The notes beneath the pieces are model-generated. The model did not search any database. It was not told the origin of the DNA and saw nothing but the letters and a program-made list of their open reading frames with translations. Positions 10,679-23,200 of a DNA stretch of 64,000 bases are shown here, in pieces. This DNA comes from Ashinkailepas kermadecensis. Its lineage: Eukaryota > Arthropoda > Thecostraca > Neolepadidae. A program made the position numbers and the translations under genes. The DNA lies in contig JAOTOM010004837.1 in NCBI GenBank assembly GCA_034440615.1, positions 186,001 to 250,000 of the forward strand, in the 5' to 3' direction. Each line of letters begins with the position of its first letter. Positions within the stretch are counted from its first letter, which is position 1.

Positions 10679-11259
10679 GTACACCCTATATAAAGTTATA
10701 AAGCATTTTGACTTAATAAGAGACTCACTTGCATAACACACTCAACAATTACAAACTCCTCCCATCATACCCATTGTGCTACCATAGACAATCTCATCAG
10801 TATCACATCCTGAAGGAAGGTGCTGAATCCACTGCTAGGTACACCCTATATAGAGTTATAAAGCGTTTAGACTTAATAAGAGACCCAAGGGCCCATCCAG
10901 TTAAGTCTGTAAATAAAGATACCACAGGCCTGGTAAAAAGACCCACCCCAACCATCCCACATCCTGAAGAAACCAGTCCTCCAATATCCCACACACCTAT
11001 CAATGCCTATCCACCCTAGCTATCCAGCCCTATTCCCCTGATCTATCTTAACACATGTGGATTGAATGCCTTATCAATAACTTTCAAACTGCATCCATGC
11101 CTGCTTATAGGAGTCTGTGCTGTGCACACTTACTTAACATAAATCTCACCCCATCCATCACAAATTAGAACTCAAAAACAAGATTTCCCTGTCTAAAGAA
11201 ATTGTCCACCCTACTTTTAAAAAAATTTAAACGAGGAACTCCCCACAACATCGGCAAAA

Positions 11260-11328
11260 GTCGTTGTGAAATCGAAATATCGGCTGCCAAATACATCCTT
11301 ACCTGTGGGGTCATCATAGTTTAAACAT
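11260..11328 (+). repeat. Right direct repeat bracketing the CR1 cluster
   Basis: Second copy of the 69-bp sequence at 9095-9163. See that entry. Confidence 0.75.
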
Positions 11329-12803
11329 ACAGGAAGTAAAATGACTATAGCAGGATACCTGTATGCGGAGTCAATTTAGATTGTGATTGGTGTTCCTATG
11401 CTCGATTTGAAAATTTGAACTTACCTTCAACTTGTACCTATTTAGAAATTCCCTCACCCGCACCCAAAGTCGGCCACATTGTATATGCTTCAATTATTCT
11501 GAAAGCGGGTAAAAAATATATGGCTTTACTTCACCGGGACTCTTTGCCTTTGCTCTGTGCAATTTCGATGAGTGTCATCTTCAACAATTCATCACATATT
11601 TCCAGGTATTTGACCTTGCTGGGATCGATAACTTTGGTCATTGCATATGTCGTTTGCGTTAGACTCAGTCTTCAGTTTCCATGTCATCAATATTGATGTA
11701 CGAAATCACATTTGCTTTACGACCAGGGCTCGAAAACCATGACGAGGCCGAGTGGCTGACTGCAGCTCGACATTGACCTGCTTGGTCTGACCTAGAATGT
11801 CAACGAAAACAAGTAGCGAAAAGCTTTCAAGAAACCCTAAGCGCTCAAGTACATATCTCCATCATGCCTTTTACCGAATGTATCTATCCTGCTTAGAACC
11901 AACATTGGTGTGGGGTCAAACTTACGCAACCCCGCAAACTGTGAGGGATATAAGTGTTATCCCACAGGCAGGGGAAAAAACGGATTGAGGCTCGGGAAGT
12001 AAACGGAGGCTGCCCGACCCATTTTACCTACCCATATTTGTTAAAATCACCTGGTTTCGAACACTAATTTTCCAAAGCGGCTCATTTATTTCATTAAAAT
12101 ATTTTCATGGCAGTATAATTTTCCGTGGAGGTGGCTTAACGTACCACCATCGGTTATAAGTCACACCATTTGAACACGGACTGTTTACAAAGGTGGGCAA
12201 ATTAAATATTATTCACCCATGGGTGAAAACAGGATTATGTTTAACAAATTTTTTTTAATGAATGTGATTTCAAATACACACCAAATGTGTAAATTCCTGT
12301 AGCGAATGATATTTTATTTCAGCCTCACACATTATTTCTTCATAAAATACAAGAAAAACCTTGTTGCCCCTTGTTTAACTCGCTGACTAGAAAGCCAACT
12401 AGGTACATTCCCAGTTTGAAATACAACTTGTTGCATGCGATAATTTAAGGTGTAGGCAATGAAAAATAGACGAAAAAGACGCCAGCGCATATGCATGGCT
12501 TTTATGAATATGTGTGACTACAAAGTTTATCAAAGTATGTAAATATTGCTTATTTTACCTACCGAGTATTTCAAACTATAATTTAAGTAAGCAAACTAGC
12601 ATAATGGTAGCATGTGCTGCCACCCGGCGAAGCGCAAGTTCTGCCATCTTATCAGGAGCACCAAATGCTTCTTTCAAGTTCAACCTTGGAGTGTTTGGAA
12701 TTTGCGTGTTCGCCTTTTGCGTAATTCTTTTGTCTTTGGATAATATGGTTATTTAATGGGTATGGTTATTTAATCAATCTCTTTCTTTTCACGGTTACTT
12801 TTG
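11329..12803. other. No gene recognised
   Basis: A/T-rich sequence without a recognisable domain, RNA gene or strong repeat. Open frames are short and unlike known families. Confidence 0.5.
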
Positions 12804-13010
12804 CAGGGGCGGATCCAGAAATTGTCATCGGGAGCACTTGTCCGGAGGGGCTCCATTTCTTCAAGGGAGCGTCACTATGAGTGTACCTGCAGAGGCACCT
12901 TTTCCTCCCGAGGGGCGCCTCTGGCTGGAAAAAAAATGAGAGGGTGTACTCGAGCCCACCCAGGGGGGCGCTTTTGGCTAGCCAGAGTGAGCCACCTTCC
13001 ATGAGGGGAA
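12804..13010 (+). mobile_element. hAT-like MITE, left end visible
   Basis: Starts CAGGGGCGGATCCAGAAATT, a terminus common to hAT-type non-autonomous elements, followed by GC-rich short inverted segments (GGGGCGCC and similar). A matching right end was not found. Confidence 0.5.
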
Positions 13011-14092
13011 TACATGCACCCAGATGATCGCAGCGGCAGGTCCAGAATAATACAGAACACTAAAGTGAAACATTGCGGTCTAACTAGAGAAGAGCATCAA
13101 ACGCTAAAGTGAGACAGCAATAAAGCCTACATAAAACCACCGAAGATTATTTCAAACGGGCCGTGTTCAGGGCTAGAGCAAGCATTAACTTGTGCTTGTT
13201 TTTGTGCCAGCAAGTAAAAGCATTCGGTAGTCAGAATTTAGAGGTGGCGTTGTGTAATCAGAGATGGTGGAGGGGAGGCGTCCAGTACGTAGGGCCCACG
13301 GTACGCCTCAACAACATTGGAGGGGAGGGCAATAACGTAGTATCGGCTTGCGTGGATGCATTTTATGTTTTTGAACAGTCAAGTGGCATTTATGGGTACC
13401 GCGTGACGTCAGATGGTTCCATGTGAGAATTGGTTTTCATAACCTGAAGTCAGTGAATGTCGTTGACCTCACATTTTCCTCAATGCATCGCTTCTGTGGA
13501 ACGCGCTGAATCGGTTGCCGTTGAGAAACACGCCATATGTATCAAAACGAGGAAGTTAGGACATACCCAAGATTTGTTAGGCATAGCTCAAGGGTCAACT
13601 TAGTGACCTCTGGAGGTGAAACAGTTCCATGTGCTGGGAATGTGTTCGGGAAGGCATTGGCTACGTGTTGTGCGATTTTCATCGGATTACGAGGGTACCG
13701 CCAAAAACCGAATCCGATGCTGAATGAGAATATGAATTCCTCGATGTCATCACGGACGTAGTCAGTGTACTGGTTTGGAAACTGCAGCCTACTTCCTTGT
13801 CTAATCCAGACATGCTTCGCTGGGACGTTGCTTATGCTTAGGTAAATCTTGTGACAATGTGACAATGTGACTTGTTCATTTTGTATTGATAAACAGCTCA
13901 ACAGCACAGGAAAACAGAAGTGGATTGATGGTAAGTGCCTGCACGCAGGATGTTGCCGGAAACGAATGTGAACACCAGACAAAGACCTTCATGTCACACA
14001 ATCTTTAAAAAAAAAAAAAACTCCCTCTATGGGTGCCCTCCCTTCCTTTCGGCGATGGCGCACAGATGTCAGCCGCACTCGGTCAACAGCAA
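13011..14092. other. No gene recognised
   Basis: Contains one minus-strand open frame (13542-13982) with no recognisable domain. It may belong to an unrecognised mobile element. No promoter or RNA gene was identified. Confidence 0.4.
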
Positions 14093-14836
14093 CTACTGCG
14101 GCAGACGAACCTCACAGACGCTCATCAGTATACCCCAGCTGTGCCAGTCGAGGTACAATCCATCCTTCATGAGTACGAAGGCCAGATTGCGGTTGTCATT
14201 TGGCTGTCCCGACTCCCACACGTCCTGCGGCAACTGTAGCGCCACGTTCTCCAGGTCGGTGATTCTGTAGTTGGGTGCCGGTCCGTGAACCAGCACACCC
14301 AAGTAGCCGAAGTTCTCGTAGTCGAGGTTGGATGGGTTGAAGCCGGGCGTGGCGGTGGCATTGTTGAGCAGGAGCTGGACGCAGCACCGCTCGGTGGCCG
14401 TCAGGGGGATAGCCATCCGGCCCCCGGCAGCCGCGCACTGTCCCTTGACGTCGTCTCGCGACATGGGCGGATACACACGGTAGGCAGTGCGACCGCATGA
14501 GCTGTAGCCGGCCGGAGGAGACGTCTGCTGTGCAGTCCGGTGGCGGCTGTACGTGCCGCCCACATCCTGGGGTAGTGCTGAGAAGAGGACGCAAGTCGGC
14601 GACGTGCGACGGAAGCCGACGCAGGCATCACCCGCCCCCAGGCAGAGGGCAGCACACTGAATCAGACTACCGGATGGGTGTCGCGACAGCTCCGGACCTC
14701 CGCCGGTGCACGCGCTCAGTAGGCTATTGTCGCCGCTGCTGTCAGCCAGCCGGAACAACGCAGCGCTGGCCGATGGCTCCCAGCCAACCGGGAATACCAA
14801 TAAGATCGACAAAACCGAGATGGTATATCTGCGCAT
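14093..14836 (-). CDS. Secreted PAN-like + C-type lectin-domain protein
   Basis: Uninterrupted 247-residue frame. An N-terminal hydrophobic stretch (about residues 5-25, cleavage likely near PSASA) indicates secretion. Residues 43-85 hold five cysteines in a CAALC...CVGF...CVLF pattern like PAN/apple modules. Residues about 114-247 resemble a C-type lectin domain: C134 and C241 fit its long disulfide, and WESGQPNDN (207-215) is at the sugar-binding loop, with QPN in place of EPN or QPD. The usual second disulfide is not evident and the WND motif is replaced by LDWHS, so calcium-dependent sugar binding is uncertain. The start is the first ATG before the signal peptide and the stop is TAG at 14093-14095. 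No intron is needed. A role in extracellular recognition or immunity is inferred from the family. Confidence 0.82.
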   Translation of the reverse strand: MRRYTISVLSILLVFPVGWEPSASAALFRLADSSGDNSLLSACTGGGPELSRHPSGSLIQCAALCLGAGDACVGFRRTSPTCVLFSALPQDVGGTYSRHRTAQQTSPPAGYSSCGRTAYRVYPPMSRDDVKGQCAAAGGRMAIPLTATERCCVQLLLNNATATPGFNPSNLDYENFGYLGVLVHGPAPNYRITDLENVALQLPQDVWESGQPNDNRNLAFVLMKDGLYLDWHSWGILMSVCEVRLPQ

Positions 14837-16288
14837 CGTGATCTGCTTTCACCTCCGACTGTGAACTCTGTCCGACGTCTCCTCCTCAGACCCGCATCCG
14901 CTACTGACACCTGCTTCGGCCTCGGGCGGCTCCGCCTAGTCCCGCCTCCTCGGAGCGCCTGCCTCTCAGACTGCCGCCGATCTCAGACTGCGGCGTTGGG
15001 CCGGCGTCCCCCCCCCCCCCCAGCCCCACCCCCTCCCGCTGTCACACATTTGCGTGAGCCACAGGACCGCGCAGTGCATTTCCTCAATAGATGAAGCTGC
15101 CAGCGATCAATGTGCACAGCCCATGCAATCAGACAAAGCTGCACCGGTACTAAATGTAGCCTTAATTAGCCCGTGCCCGGCCCGCAACGGCATGCACCTT
15201 CGTCGGTTTTCGGAAGGGAGGACGGCTGTATTTGAACGCGCCTCCCCCATATTGGAACCTGGGCAACGAAGAAAACAAATGAGGTGGACAGAAAGGTCTC
15301 CAGGGGGCGACTCCAGTGCGTGCTCAGCATTTGGCCACGAGTCACCTTTCAAAGTCACCATAGATCATCTGTATTCAAAACGTAGCGACGCGCCCTAAAG
15401 CCCAAATAACTAGCTATTCATAACGTGGATAAACTTAGCTATAACATAGAGTTCGAGTAGCGATTGCCGTGTTCGAAAGCACCCTTTGACATACATATTT
15501 TCTTCGTCGACAGTACGCATTCGAATAGCAAACAGTTCGACCTTCCAAGCTTTTGTATTTTTCAAACATACTTGTGTCCTCTTTTGACCTTCAAAGATAT
15601 TTAACGGCTAGAAAATGCATGCTCAGGACATTCTTGGTTCTATGTATATAACCACATATTGGGCAATATCCTTCAACATAACCTGAAGACACGCTGTCCA
15701 CAGACTAAGAACCTAAGAAAACTAAGACTAAGTACCGCAATTGCGAGCAAAGTGTCATCACAGAAAGCTATCCAATTTTGAGGCATCAAAAATGGTGGGT
15801 AAATAGGTTGAAGTATATATACATATATGAGTATTTTATGAAATATTTAAACTTACATCACAGTGCGTACAAATTATAATGATTATTTCAATCAATCCAT
15901 TTATGTTCAGTTTGGAGCGACATGGCTCCATTCACTGAGCATGTGTCTTAGTAGCCATGTACAATCCAAGCATAGTTGGAGGGGAAACAAAATTTGCATG
16001 GTATTACCAATGAAAAAGTTGTTAAACCGATTCGTTCGTAAAACCGATTCGAAGTTGTTAAGCGTTCTATTATTTGACTAACTTCCCGACGTTTCGTTTT
16101 TCAGTCATGATTGATTACTGATATACGGAGATCATGACTGAAGCCCGAAGCGTTCGCAATTAAAAAAACAAAAACGAGATAGGTTTTGACTATGAAGTGT
16201 CAAACGAGCACCATTGGGGGCGAAAAGGGCAGTAATGGCTTGCGGGGTGATAGTACGTGCCCCTCCTAAGATATGCACAGCACGATTG
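14837..16288. other. No gene recognised
   Basis: Upstream of the lectin gene. A poly-C/GC-rich stretch lies at 15010-15045. A SINE-like tail (GCCCTAAAGCCCAAATAACT) lies at about 15390-15412, the same tail type as at 30298 and 30943. Otherwise nothing was recognised. Confidence 0.5.
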
Positions 16289-16463
<175 letters not shown>

Positions 16464-16884
16464 TATATATATGGCGCTGATTTATACACTAACCAATTGC
16501 ATATACAGCACAGCAAGCCTGTGCTAAACTCAGGTCTGGTTCCGGAAATCTCGACCTAAATCATTCCCGGAAGTGACGGGGTCTTGCTACATCCAACTCT
16601 TCAGTTGTCGCGTGATTGCGTCACAGTCGGCTGGCTGCAGCTGGTATTGATCGTGCGGCCAACCTGCGCCACCAGATTCCTGCAGTGCGGTGCATGACCT
16701 GTGCGCACCTAGAGCGCCAAATGCTCACCGAAATCGAGCCCCCGTCTCCGTGGTATGATTAGAATGACCACGAAGAAATTGTGGACAAAAGACGACAGAA
16801 GACGCCACCACTCTCCAAATATTTGCCGGCTACTGAGCTCTCAATGGCTGGGCAGCGTGATATTTAGTCAGCCGTTGTTCTCGG

Positions 16885-17045
16885 AGGTCATACGTCACTG
16901 TGTTCACCGAACTCACCACATTTGATCCGTGTCAGACTCCAACACATTGACACGTGAGGTGATTCACGTCCATGTGCGGTGTCTTGGTGTCAGACTCTAA
17001 TACATGGACACGTCAGGTGATTGACATCCATCTGTAGTGTCCGAC
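16885..17045. repeat. 72-bp tandem duplication before the 30-bp array
   Basis: Two related units with GTGTCAGACTCYAAYACAT and CACGT.AGGTGATT lead directly into the adjoining minisatellite. They may be its degenerate edge. Confidence 0.6.
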
Positions 17046-17757
17046 CGGATGTCGACTGAAATCTGTAGTATCAGGTGGGATGTCGACTGACGTCTGTAGC
17101 ACCAGTTGGGATGTCGACTGAAATCTGTGGTATCAAGTGGGATGTCGACTGGAATCTGTAGTGCCGGTAGGATGTCGACTGGAATGTGTAGTGCCGGTGG
17201 GATGTCGACTGGGATATGTAGTGCCGGTGGGATGTCGACTGGAATCTGTAGTGCCGGTGGGATGTCGACTGGAATCTGTAGTGCCGGTGGGATGTCGACT
17301 GGAATTTGTAGTGCCGGTGGGATGTCGACTGGAATCTGTAGTGCCGGAAGGATGTCGACTGGAATGTGTAGTGCCCGGTGGGATGTCGACTGGGATATGT
17401 AGTGCCCGGTAGGATGTCGACTGGAATATGTAGTGCCGGTGGGATGTCGACTGGAATCTGTAGTGCCGGTGGGATGTCGACTGGAATCTGTAGTGCCGGT
17501 GGGATGTCGACTGGGATATGTAGTGCCGGTGGGATGTCGACTGGGATATGTAGTGCCGGTGGGATGTCGACTGGAATGTGTAGTGCCGGTGGGATGTCGA
17601 CTGGGATATGTAGTGCCCGGTGGGATGTCGACTGGGATATGTAGTGCCGGTGGGATGTCGACTGGGATATGTAGTGCCCGGTGGGATGTCGACTGGAATC
17701 TGTAGTGCCCGGTGGGATGTCGACTGGGATATGTAGTGCCGGTGGGATGTCGACTGA
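17046..17757. repeat. 30/31-bp minisatellite
   Basis: About 23 copies of a unit with GTGCCGGTGGGATGTCGACT and GGAATCTGTA. An extra C in some units gives 31 bp. The unit aligns with that of the larger array at 24.4-27.3 kb. The open frames on both strands reflect the repeat, not a gene. Confidence 0.93.
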
Positions 17758-18299
17758 GGTCTACCTGGAGTGAGGGACGTAGCCGGGAATTGCCCAATGG
17801 GGTCGGATGTTGCGAAAGGGGCCCGGATTAGCCGCACCAATTTCAAACGAATTTCAAACTCCACGGATTTCTGCTACCGTACTTGGGAAATTGATCGTTT
17901 TTAAGAGGAAAATAAAGTTCGCTTTTATTTTTTCAATTCCTCATTGGGATCCGGATTCCCATGTCCCATCCCTCCTGAAATTGCAAGTAAACATGGCACT
18001 AAGTACAAAGTACAATGGCACAAGATGCAAAAGTACACCAACGTTTTGGCTTAATGCTTTCATCAGGGTGATACGTAGGATATTAAAAATGAAACAGAGC
18101 GATTTAAATTTACAAATTGACACATGACAGAAGATTTCCCACCTACTACAATCTGGCGAAAAACATTCGGACGATTTACCCCAAGGCACATGCACACAAT
18201 CTGTGGTGGGTAGTCACATTCCGAATCTGATCACCGGATTGCAGTCAAGGAAAATGTACATATGGCATCGGTGCAACATTCATATAGGGTGACACATCG
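17758..18299. other. No gene recognised
   Basis: Unique sequence between the 30-bp array and LINE copy B. Nothing was recognised. Confidence 0.5.
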
Positions 18300-18523
18300 T
18301 GGATAAGCTATCGTGGATCGTGCTACCAGCTATCGTGGACGTATCTCGCAAGACCAGCCTGCCATCAACTCAACATCTTCACTTCCGACTTCTTGCTACT
18401 CTTCACCACCAACTTCTAGACCACTCTACACCTTCAACTCGTCTATAGGTTGGTCCAGAGCCCGCTGATCACTCCGCTGCTTTCTTACTGCTTGTTATTG
18501 AAGTTTTTCTATTTTTGATTTTC

Positions 18524-18587
18524 GTGGGGCGACACCCGTCGCTCTTTTCTCATTTCTTTTCTAGTGGGGTGACACCCGTCACCCCAC
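18524..18587 (+). promoter_or_regulatory. Two tandem hairpins in the LINE 5' UTR
   Basis: Hairpin 1: GGGCGAC (18527-18533), loop ACCC, GTCGCTC (18538-18544). Hairpin 2: GTGGGGTGAC (18564-18573), loop ACCC, GTCACCCCAC (18578-18587), ten perfect pairs. The inner C-G pair of one is a T-A pair in the other, so pairing is kept while sequence changes. Function unknown. Confidence 0.65.
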
Positions 18588-18668
18588 CCGTTTTCGTCAT
18601 CATCGTATTTTCGCTCCCTTTGTTCTGCGTGTTTATTTAGATTTCGTTTGGTAGGGTTTTTTCCCCGT

Positions 18669-19830
18669 GATGGGGAAAAAGAGGAAGAAAGGCACTGACC
18701 CCAGCTCGCCACAGGACTCTGATTCGGAATTTCCTCCTCTGACCACACCCGACGACCATCGCACGAACACGGACCTGGCCTCTGATGTTCCCTCACTGAA
18801 TTCGACCATTGATGACCCGCGCCGGACAATTCCCCTTGATGACGCCATGGAAGCCCTTTGTGCCTCGCCGAACCCTGCTCGTCCCAAGACCACGACCTCG
18901 CCTCGCAATCCAGACCAGACCATCACTCTTCACGCCGCTGACCCACGCTCGAACCAGACCACGCCCTCCCAACCTGAACCCATCCAGCCCATTGAACCCT
19001 ACCTCGACAGTGCTGGCTCTTACATTGTAGTCAGCCTGTCGAGGAATCCGTTTCCTTCCGCCGTATCAACGTTTTCTGGCCGACTAAACAACTCCTTGCC
19101 ATCTGCTCCCTAGCCAATCCCGACATTGAAGCCCCTGCCAACGGAACCTTGGTCATTAAAACCCAATCCCGAGCCCAAACCAAAGCCCTCTTCCGCACCA
19201 CCACATTTTGTGGAAAATCCGTCACCATCACTCTCCATTCCAACCGCAACACCACCAAGGGCACCGTCTTCGCGCCGGAGCTCCGCTTCATGACTGAAGC
19301 GGACATCCAGACGGAGCTCAGGCCGGAGGAGGTGACCCACGTCCACCGCATTACCTCATTTAAAGACGGCCAGAAACGCGATACAAGCCTCCTTGTCCTA
19401 CCTTCAACTCTACAACTCTTCCCAAGACCCTTCTCGCCGGCTACATCCGATTCCAAGTCCGCGTATTTATTCCAAATCCTCTCCGCTGTTTTAATTGCCA
19501 GCGCTTCGGCCATGGCAGTAAAACTTGTCGCCAGTCAGCCCGCTGCCCTAAATGCGGAGAAACACCACATACTGATTCCACCTGCTCCAAGCCTGCCCAC
19601 TGCCTCAGCTGTAACACATCCGATCACCTCACCACTTCCAATCAATGCCCAGTTTGGCGCAAGGAGAAGGAAGTGTGCGCCGTCAAGGCCACGACCGGGG
19701 TGTCCTACCCCCAGGCCCGGCGGTCTGTCGAGGCCACCTCCCCCTCCACCAAAACGTACGCACAGGCGACCAGCATTGCTCCACCCACTCCTCGCGTCAG
19801 CACCACTTCCACTTCCATACAAACCGACAT
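18669..19830 (+). pseudogene. LINE ORF1 (gag-like, zinc knuckles), frameshifted
   Basis: ORF1 proteins of these elements bind the LINE RNA. The frame starts with the basic stretch MGKKRKKG and an acidic/Pro-rich N-terminus, but stops at 19111-19113 after a frame break near 19035. The next open part (from 19149) contains the RNA-binding-like middle domain until another break near 19400. A third frame (from about 19480) holds CFNCQRFGHGSKTC, followed by CPKCG...H...C and CLSCNTSDH...C, three CCHC-type knuckles. The two breaks look like single-base losses, either decay or assembly error. The final segment is Ser/Thr/Pro-rich and reaches about 20107. Confidence 0.8.
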
Positions 19831-20239
19831 GATTCCCGGTCTAGCTCCACTAAAAAAAACTTGCACCACTCACCACACCAAACAAACCACCCTGGCTCAA
19901 ACCACACAGACCATTCCAACCAAACAGTCTACAACGAATTCCACCAGGAATGCCAGACCCCGCAGCCATTCGGCTGCCGGGGAAATGCGCTCCACTTCCT
20001 TGGGCCGCCGACCGAGCCCGGTGCACAAAGCACCGGCCGGCAACCACATGACCCAACCGACTCCCAGCCGGCGGGCGTCCCCCCCCGGCAGTGGCCGACC
20101 GGCGTGACCCTGCCAAGGTCACTGGTCGAATGGACGGCTCGAGCGGGTCAACCACCGCCGGCCGCACACAACACACACACCCATCTGAACTGCACTCCTG
20201 GCGAACACATGCACCGAAAGGTGCAGACAAACACTAACA

Positions 20240-23200
20240 CTTTTCTTCCCGATGTCCACACTATTACAATGGAATTGCCGCAGTCTAATCTCCAAATGGG
20301 CCGAAATGAAAGCTTTTTCAGTGTTCTCACACCTATTCTCATAGCACTCCAAGCAACATGGTTTTTGCCTACAGACACATATAACTTCAATATTTCTAAT
20401 TACTCACTGTACCGTCACGACGAGGTCCGCGGATCACATCGCAGCGGCGGTACAGCACTTTACATAAACAATGATTTCACACATACACAAATTACACTTC
20501 ATACACAATTACAAGCATTAGCTTGCACATTGCGTTTACATGGCAGAAATATAGATGTGTGCTCCATCTATATTCCACCACACACCGACAACACAGATAT
20601 TTTGACACGTTTAGAAAGCCTTATAGCACATTTCAAGAACCCTTTCATACTACTCGGAGACTTTAACGCACATAGTCCAGCCTGGGATCAAACACGTACA
20701 CATAGAGACACTCGATGACACATCATTGAACAATTTCTAGACCGACATAATTTAGTATTACTTAACACAGGAGAAGCAACATTCTTTCACCTTGGACATA
20801 ATATAGAAACAGCTATTGATTTATCAATATGCTCTCCGACCCTCGCCAACGATTTCGATTGGACCATTGATACCGACATTCATGACAGCGACCATAACCC
20901 CATAAAATTGATACCCACTTTTTCAACTGCGACCGATACCACACCCAGTTTCATCCCACGCTGGAAAATTTCGAAAGCTGATTGGACAAAATTTCAGGAA
21001 CTATCACAAACTCAATACAACCCCAACATTTCTCCCGTCGAAAACATCAACTTAGTTACAAATACACTTTTTGAAGCAGCATCTGCTAAAATTCCACTCG
21101 CCAAACTTTTACAAAAAGAATTCCAGTTCCATGGTGGTGTCCGGAAGTAGCACAGGCCATCGCAATTAGAAAAAGAGCATTTCGAAAATATCTCAGACAT
21201 CCCGATTCACACAATTTACTTAATCGAAACCGTGAACGAGCCCGAACCCGCCGCATCATTCGCGAAGCTCGTCGCCATTCATGGTCATTATATTTACAGC
21301 AACTCACCTCTCAAACACCTTGAAGCAAAATCTGGCAGTTAATCCGCCGATTATCAGGACGCACTCCATTTAAATCACTCCCGGCCCTCAAAATTCAAAA
21401 CACCACAATTACAGACCCACAAACAATAGTAAATACAATAGCGGACACCATGGCTCACAATAGCTCTGACAACAACTACAGACCGGAATTTCTCCAAAAA
21501 GCACAACACACATTTCACACCGATTTGGCACAATTCGATTCGGACAACACTGAAACATACAATATCCCGTTTCAAGTTTCAGAACTAGATACTGCAATTT
21601 CCTCAGCCGGTAATACTTCAGTAGGTCCCGACAATTTACATTATTCCTTTTTCAGACATTTATCCAACGACACAAAACATTGCATCTTACAAACATTTAA
21701 TGCATTATGGTCTAGCCATACTTTCCCCGAAACCTGGAAGGAAGCCCTCATCATCCCTATTCCAAAACCCGGCAAAAAACCACAGCAACCCCAACAATTT
21801 CCGACCCATCGCTCTCACCAGTTGTCTAGGAAAACTTTTAGAACGTATGATTGTAAAAAGACTGACCTGGTACTTAGAAACAAATCATCTGTTATCTCCA
21901 ATTCAATGCGGTTTTCGTCATGGCCACAGTACAATAGATCATCTCATTCGATTAGAAACTGACATACGCCTTGGTTATAAAAACATGAACACACCATTGC
22001 AGTATTTTTAGACATTAGTAAAGCGTATGATATGGTATACAAACCGGCATTAATTTCCAAACTTCTTCACTTCGGCGTCAAAGGAAATTTAGCTCATTAT
22101 TTGATAGGATTTTTGTCCGGTTCCCGTCATTTTCATCTCCGGTGCAGGTCAGCGATTTCCGATCCACGTTTTCTTCAGAACGGATTACCACAGGGGAGTT
22201 GTATTTCACCAGTATTATTCAACATCATCATTAAAGATATTTTCGATAACATGCCTGCCAATCTATCATACTCGCTGTTTGCGGACGATAGTGCGATTTG
22301 GTGTTCCGGCAAAAATTATGAACATTGTTTAATTCGATTACAAAACGCACTTGACCGAGTACACGAATGGTCCCTGAAATATGGCTTCCTTTTTTCGGCC
22401 CCAAAATCTGCAACAGTGATATTTAGCAAATCAACACCCTGCCCGAACCCAGACACACCGCTTCACCTCGGTAACAACAGCATACCTTTTGCAAATTCAT
22501 TTAAATTTCTAGGCATTATTTTTGATCGTAGGCTATCCATGTATCAACACATCAAACACGTTCAGACCAAATGTTTTCACCGACTCAATTTATTTCGCTG
22601 TATTACTTCTTCCTCATTCGGAGCCGATCATCATACGCTTTTACATCTCTACAAATCCTTAGTTCTTCCCATCATAGAATATGGGTCGCTAATCTACGCC
22701 GGTGCCAGTACCTCCGCTTTGAAACTTTTGGACACCATACAAAATAAATTCATCCGTTTAGCACTCGGTGCAATGACCACCTCTCCCATTACTTCTTTAC
22801 AAATCGAATCAGGAATTCCACCATTAGGTCTCCGAAGAATTGAACAAACACTCAGATATGCCGCAAAAAAATCAATTTCGAGAACACCACCCCACACACG
22901 CATCTTTACAAATTCTCCCAAATCTACACCACGAATATTTAGGTCCCGCCGAAAAGCGAACCGGGCTTACCATAGCTTCACGCATTAAAACATTTTCTAC
23001 ACAACTCCAATACAACATTCCACATATTACAGCTCTTTCTTCACCAACTACACCACCGTGGCGGATGGTTCCGAGAGGCATATTGTTCTATTTCACCACC
23101 TACTCCAAAATCACAGCTTTGTCCAGTAATACGGCCCCAAACAAAAATTCCACCAGTTTCGTTCTCATGTTATCACCATGCTCCTTTTGTTTTCACCGAC

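Larger units (their letters stand above)
9185..11255 (-). mobile_element. Cluster of CR1-like LINE 3' ends, tandemly duplicated
   Basis: Several 3' ends of a CR1-like family lie here on the minus strand. Each starts (plus view) with CATAAAG octamer-type repeats followed by a segment containing ACTTAATAAGAG. They recur at about 9197, 9488, 9774, 9918, 10226, 10392, 10706 and 10868. The stretch 10870-11250 matches the 3' region of the copy at 55.6-56.6 kb. CR1 elements end in short tandem octamers, here (ATGACTTT)n on the element strand. No intact frame is present. Confidence 0.65.

Noticed and set aside
12595..12650. tRNA-like stretch ATAATGGTAGCATGTGCTGC
   Set aside because: It lacks a B box and a foldable cloverleaf.
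13542..13982. 146-codon minus-strand frame as a gene
   Set aside because: No signal peptide, domain or splice support was recognised. It may be part of an unknown element.
17133..17864. Frames across the 30-bp array
   Set aside because: The product is repeat only, with no conserved domain.
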